This document shows positions 60,873 through 64,000 of a DNA stretch of 64,000 nucleotides, piece after piece. The notes below the pieces were generated by a model. The model saw only the letters and a list, made by a program, of their open reading frames with translations. It was not told where the DNA came from and ran no database searches. The stretch spans positions 18,839,650 to 18,903,649 of the forward strand of contig NC_135262.1 of NCBI RefSeq assembly GCF_964204865.1, read 5' to 3'. The DNA is from Styela clava (taxonomy: Eukaryota; Chordata; Ascidiacea; Stolidobranchia; Styelidae). How positions within the stretch are numbered: the first letter of the stretch is position 1; the number at the start of each line of letters is the position of its first letter. Both the position numbers and the translations under genes were made by a program.

Positions 60873-62463
60873 ATCGAAAATCGATTATGCTGTCCAGTTA
60901 GTCAAGTTATCAAACATGGAATCATTTATTTATGCAACCCAGTGATTTTGATTTTTTTTTTTTTTTTTTGGTGAAGCATAATTCCAGTGGAACATTTAAG
61001 GGGCCCGAGGAATCCAATAGTGCGATAGCTCAGTTGTTTGAATAGTAGGCTACATATAGAAAATCTAATACTGGAGACACAAAATTATATTTATGCAAGT
61101 GTCGTAAGTTTTATAATATTGGCGAATCTAAATGGATTACGAGTTGGATTGCGCGAGACCAACTTACTGTACTTTCAACATGTGGTCGAATATGTCGAGT
61201 ATATCATGTCTTTTTATAGTCTTTCTTGGCAGTTCAGTGTGTTGGCCTGTAACTTTGCTCAGATATCGGTCTCCTGTATTTCTGAGTGAGTGCGCGTGAT
61301 GTTACCAAGTTAGGCTTTTTCAGCTCATCCTCTCATTGGACACTGAGTGTACAAATGGATCTTTACAAGTCAGTGTATTAAATATACATTATCCAACTGG
61401 AGATCCAGAGTTCAGACCTCAGTCCAGTCGCGCTTATATGAAGATCCTACCCAAAGCGAAACCCATAAAGGCACAAGTAAGCTTTCCTCACTGCTTCAAC
61501 TTGTAATGGGCCGGAATCGATTCTCTTGCGTTCTTCCTTAGCTTGGAAAGTTAGGAGAGAGCCTTCAAATGATCAATGAAATTGTGCAAGATGATTATTG
61601 AAATCCATCAGTCGATGTTATGGTTGACACGAATCATCCAACTGAGCGAAGTCGGGCCAATTTTGCCAACCAGTAAAATTTAGGCTAGCCCTACTCGCGG
61701 CCAAAGTTAAGAAGTTGAGACGTTGAGCCCTAGTTTCGTGAAGCTGGTGACTTTATGTAAATGTTTAATCTATGGCTGCAAAAATTATACATAATGAGAT
61801 TTTTTCCTCCGGTAGTGGGAAAGCCTACAAGAAAACATCTTTTTTATATGGCGTTCGCTTAGGGCTAAATTGGTCGCGATGTCAATCACGTCATCGTAAA
61901 GTTGTCGCCCAACTGACGACTGTTGAATATCGCGTCACCGTCGGCCTAAAGCTGACAAACTTTTTGCGGGTGGTGACATTTTCGTTAACCGTCGGCCTAG
62001 CTTTTTGATTGTCAGGTTCAATATCAAGTTTACAGCTTTTGGTTTTGCTGTAGGTAAACATGTGTGCCTAAAGGATAATGGCAAAAGGTCAACTTTTCTT
62101 CCTCCACCTCTGCCTGGTTACACTTTAAAATGCGGAAAAAATTACTTATGTTTGCTAAACTCGATCCAGTGGATAAATAATAATAGATTGAGCAGATAAA
62201 TAAAAGTACTTTATTGTTACGTAACATTAAAGGCACACACTACGTTCTGAAAAGTAATCGACATAGAAAGGTGAAAATAATTTATTAATCCATATACCCA
62301 GCATTTGAATTGAAAAACAAAACAAAAATATCCAATCCTATTTTAGGTATTCGCGGCGCATTTAGCAACTCGCTGCATTGCATCATTTTTCTTTATCAAT
62401 TTCATTTTTGGTGTTCCGCGAAGCGACCTAAAAAGTGCAAGTGTTCTGTGGCTTGGGGTAGGG
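60873..62463. other. Intergenic stretch, nothing recognised
   Basis: A run of about 18 T lies at 60952-60969. A segment near 61128-61180 (GTTGGATTGCGCGAGACCAA) resembles 42232-42265 at the decayed LINE, suggesting another fragment of that family. Confidence 0.35.
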
Positions 62464-62598
62464 GTGGCGGGAGGAAGCCGCCAGCAATCCTCTGGTACTA
62501 AATTATCCCCTACGGGATTTGAACCTGCGAATCTAAGCGGGGTAGTCTTAGGTTAGAAATCAAGCGCATTCCTAGGGCTTAGCACGATGCGCCACTCA
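62464..62598 (-). mobile_element. tRNA-derived SINE fragment (head and part of the body)
   Basis: Minus strand: GCGCATCGTGCTAAGCCCTA head, B box GGTTCAAATCC near 62515-62525, and the start of the body ending near GCTTCCTCC. No tail. Confidence 0.8.
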
Positions 62599-64000
62599 AC
62601 GCAAACGTAGTCAGCTGCAGTGCACTGGCTGACATAGATACTAAATACATTAAAATACGTGTATACCCTTCCCCTGGAAATCTCAGGAATGTTCTTTACG
62701 GCCTTACATACCTGTATCATGATCGTTCTTTACCAAGAGGTCTAATCTAGAGACAGACTCAAAGTGCTTCAAACGGACCTAAGGTCTCCGCGATCTATTC
62801 GTCTACTTAAAATGGCATTAATAAAATTTAAGCAGCAGCAAATACATCAGAGGTATTAAATAGAGTAATTTCAATTCACCCATCAATATTGATCGCTAAG
62901 TAACAATTTGTTTTTGTTACGTCATTATTGTGGGGCTACGTCAATAACAGTCCACCTTTTCACGAGCTCCATAACACCAAATATTTGAATGGTCTCGATT
63001 AGTTGATCTATATATCATCAGTTGTTGTCGTCGGTATGCTCTTGTCTTGAGCAGTCAATTATTTACTTCACATAGAACCGTGATTAATCTCGTTGCTGAT
63101 GTTATGTCTCCGCCGTTTGGTTTGGGCGAAGAAATTACTATATAGTAGGCATCGAAACAACGTCACAATATGACCTCTCTTTTAACGACATCGCCCGCAC
63201 GTTATAGTAAGAAAACTTAAAAGTATTCTTGGCTATGCGCCAGTTAATGAGCTAAGGTTTGTACGCCAATGCAGAGAATGCATTGATATAACGCTGAACC
63301 TGTACACGCCGTTATTCTCTCATTCAGTTGTAGGACGGTTACATTTTTGATGGCATTCACGTGGGCGTTTACTCGACAAATGTAAACAAACAAATATAAT
63401 GGAATTGCTGGATTCTTTGTACTAAGCTTCCGTCACTGATGCAAAAATGTGTGATCTGAGCTAAACACCTCTGTCAAGTTTTAAAATATAAAATGAGTAA
63501 TTATGCAGTTAGGGTTTTGGGTTAGAACGATTCGAAAATTTGAATTTCCGGCTGAATCTGCATTCCTCACCTTAACTGAATAAGTACTATTTTTTATTTA
63601 ATTCGAGCGTTGGCGGGGTGTTGTTTTGGGGCGGGGCTTGTTACAAAAGATCCTGAGAATATTACTGTGAACTAGGTATTATACTATAAATAAAGCAAAT
63701 CCAACCGCCATTTGCATTCTGCAACTTTGAGATCATGCGTCAGAAGCGTGATCGGCGCGTAACGACAACCTGGAGTAATTAAAGTAATCAGGTAAAAACA
63801 TTTGATTACCAACAATCAGATAGCTTTTTTCGTCAGATATTTTTGCGCTGGAAGCCACAAGCGACATCGCTTTCAGTCAGTCACAAATGTTCGTGATAGG
63901 ATAAGATTTGTTTTTGTGTAGGATGTATGGATAGGCTGCCTGTTGGGTTAGGACAGCGAGTTTGAAACAATATTCAGGTGAGTTAAATGTTCTTTATACC
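62599..64000. other. Intergenic stretch to the window end
   Basis: No gene recognised. The segment 62929-62986 is an inverted copy of 23024-23075. The rest is unique-looking AT-rich DNA. Confidence 0.35.

Overview
This is a eukaryotic, animal, AT-rich nuclear window. Coding regions are small exons split by GT-AG introns, and no operons, rRNA genes or CRISPR arrays are visible. Three genes have recognisable animal families: mitochondrial ribosomal protein S5, an ubiquitin-like/ankyrin protein resembling ANKUB1, and an ApoD-like lipocalin. Introns as short as about 150 bp, a tRNA-derived SINE and many hAT, pogo and MITE insertions would fit an invertebrate deuterostome such as an ascidian. That placement is inference; the sequence alone does not fix the species.

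Layout. Positions 4889-6895 (minus) hold a three-exon gene for a secreted, cysteine-rich protein of unknown function. A two-exon paralogue lies at 43431-44411 (plus). Positions 10212-14449 (minus) hold a six-exon ubiquitin-like/ankyrin gene with a SINE in three of its introns. A nearly intact hAT transposon with perfect 8-bp target duplications occupies 19229-22251. MRPS5 (minus, three exons) lies at 24735-28217, with a hAT-type MITE in an intron. Just upstream of it, on the same strand, is a full-length L1/Tx1-like LINE (28532-35080) flanked by a 12-bp target duplication. From 35171 to 42745 the window is a patchwork: a hAT MITE, a gag-like LINE fragment, a Foldback-like element with tandem-repeat arms, a TA-flanked MITE, a decayed pogo element and an RNase H-bearing LINE fragment. 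Downstream are the second secreted-protein gene and, tail to tail with it, a complete five-exon lipocalin gene (45135-47457, minus). From 48 kb to the end I see mostly minisatellites, hAT debris, a MITE, tRNA-Val-like pseudogenes and SINE remnants, with only weak candidate ORFs.

The host genes do not form one pathway. The two secreted paralogues and the lipocalin all encode signal peptides. MRPS5 works in the mitochondrial ribosome. Exon models were built by hand from reading frame, splice signals, phase agreement and similarity between the paralogues; transcript data would be needed to confirm them.
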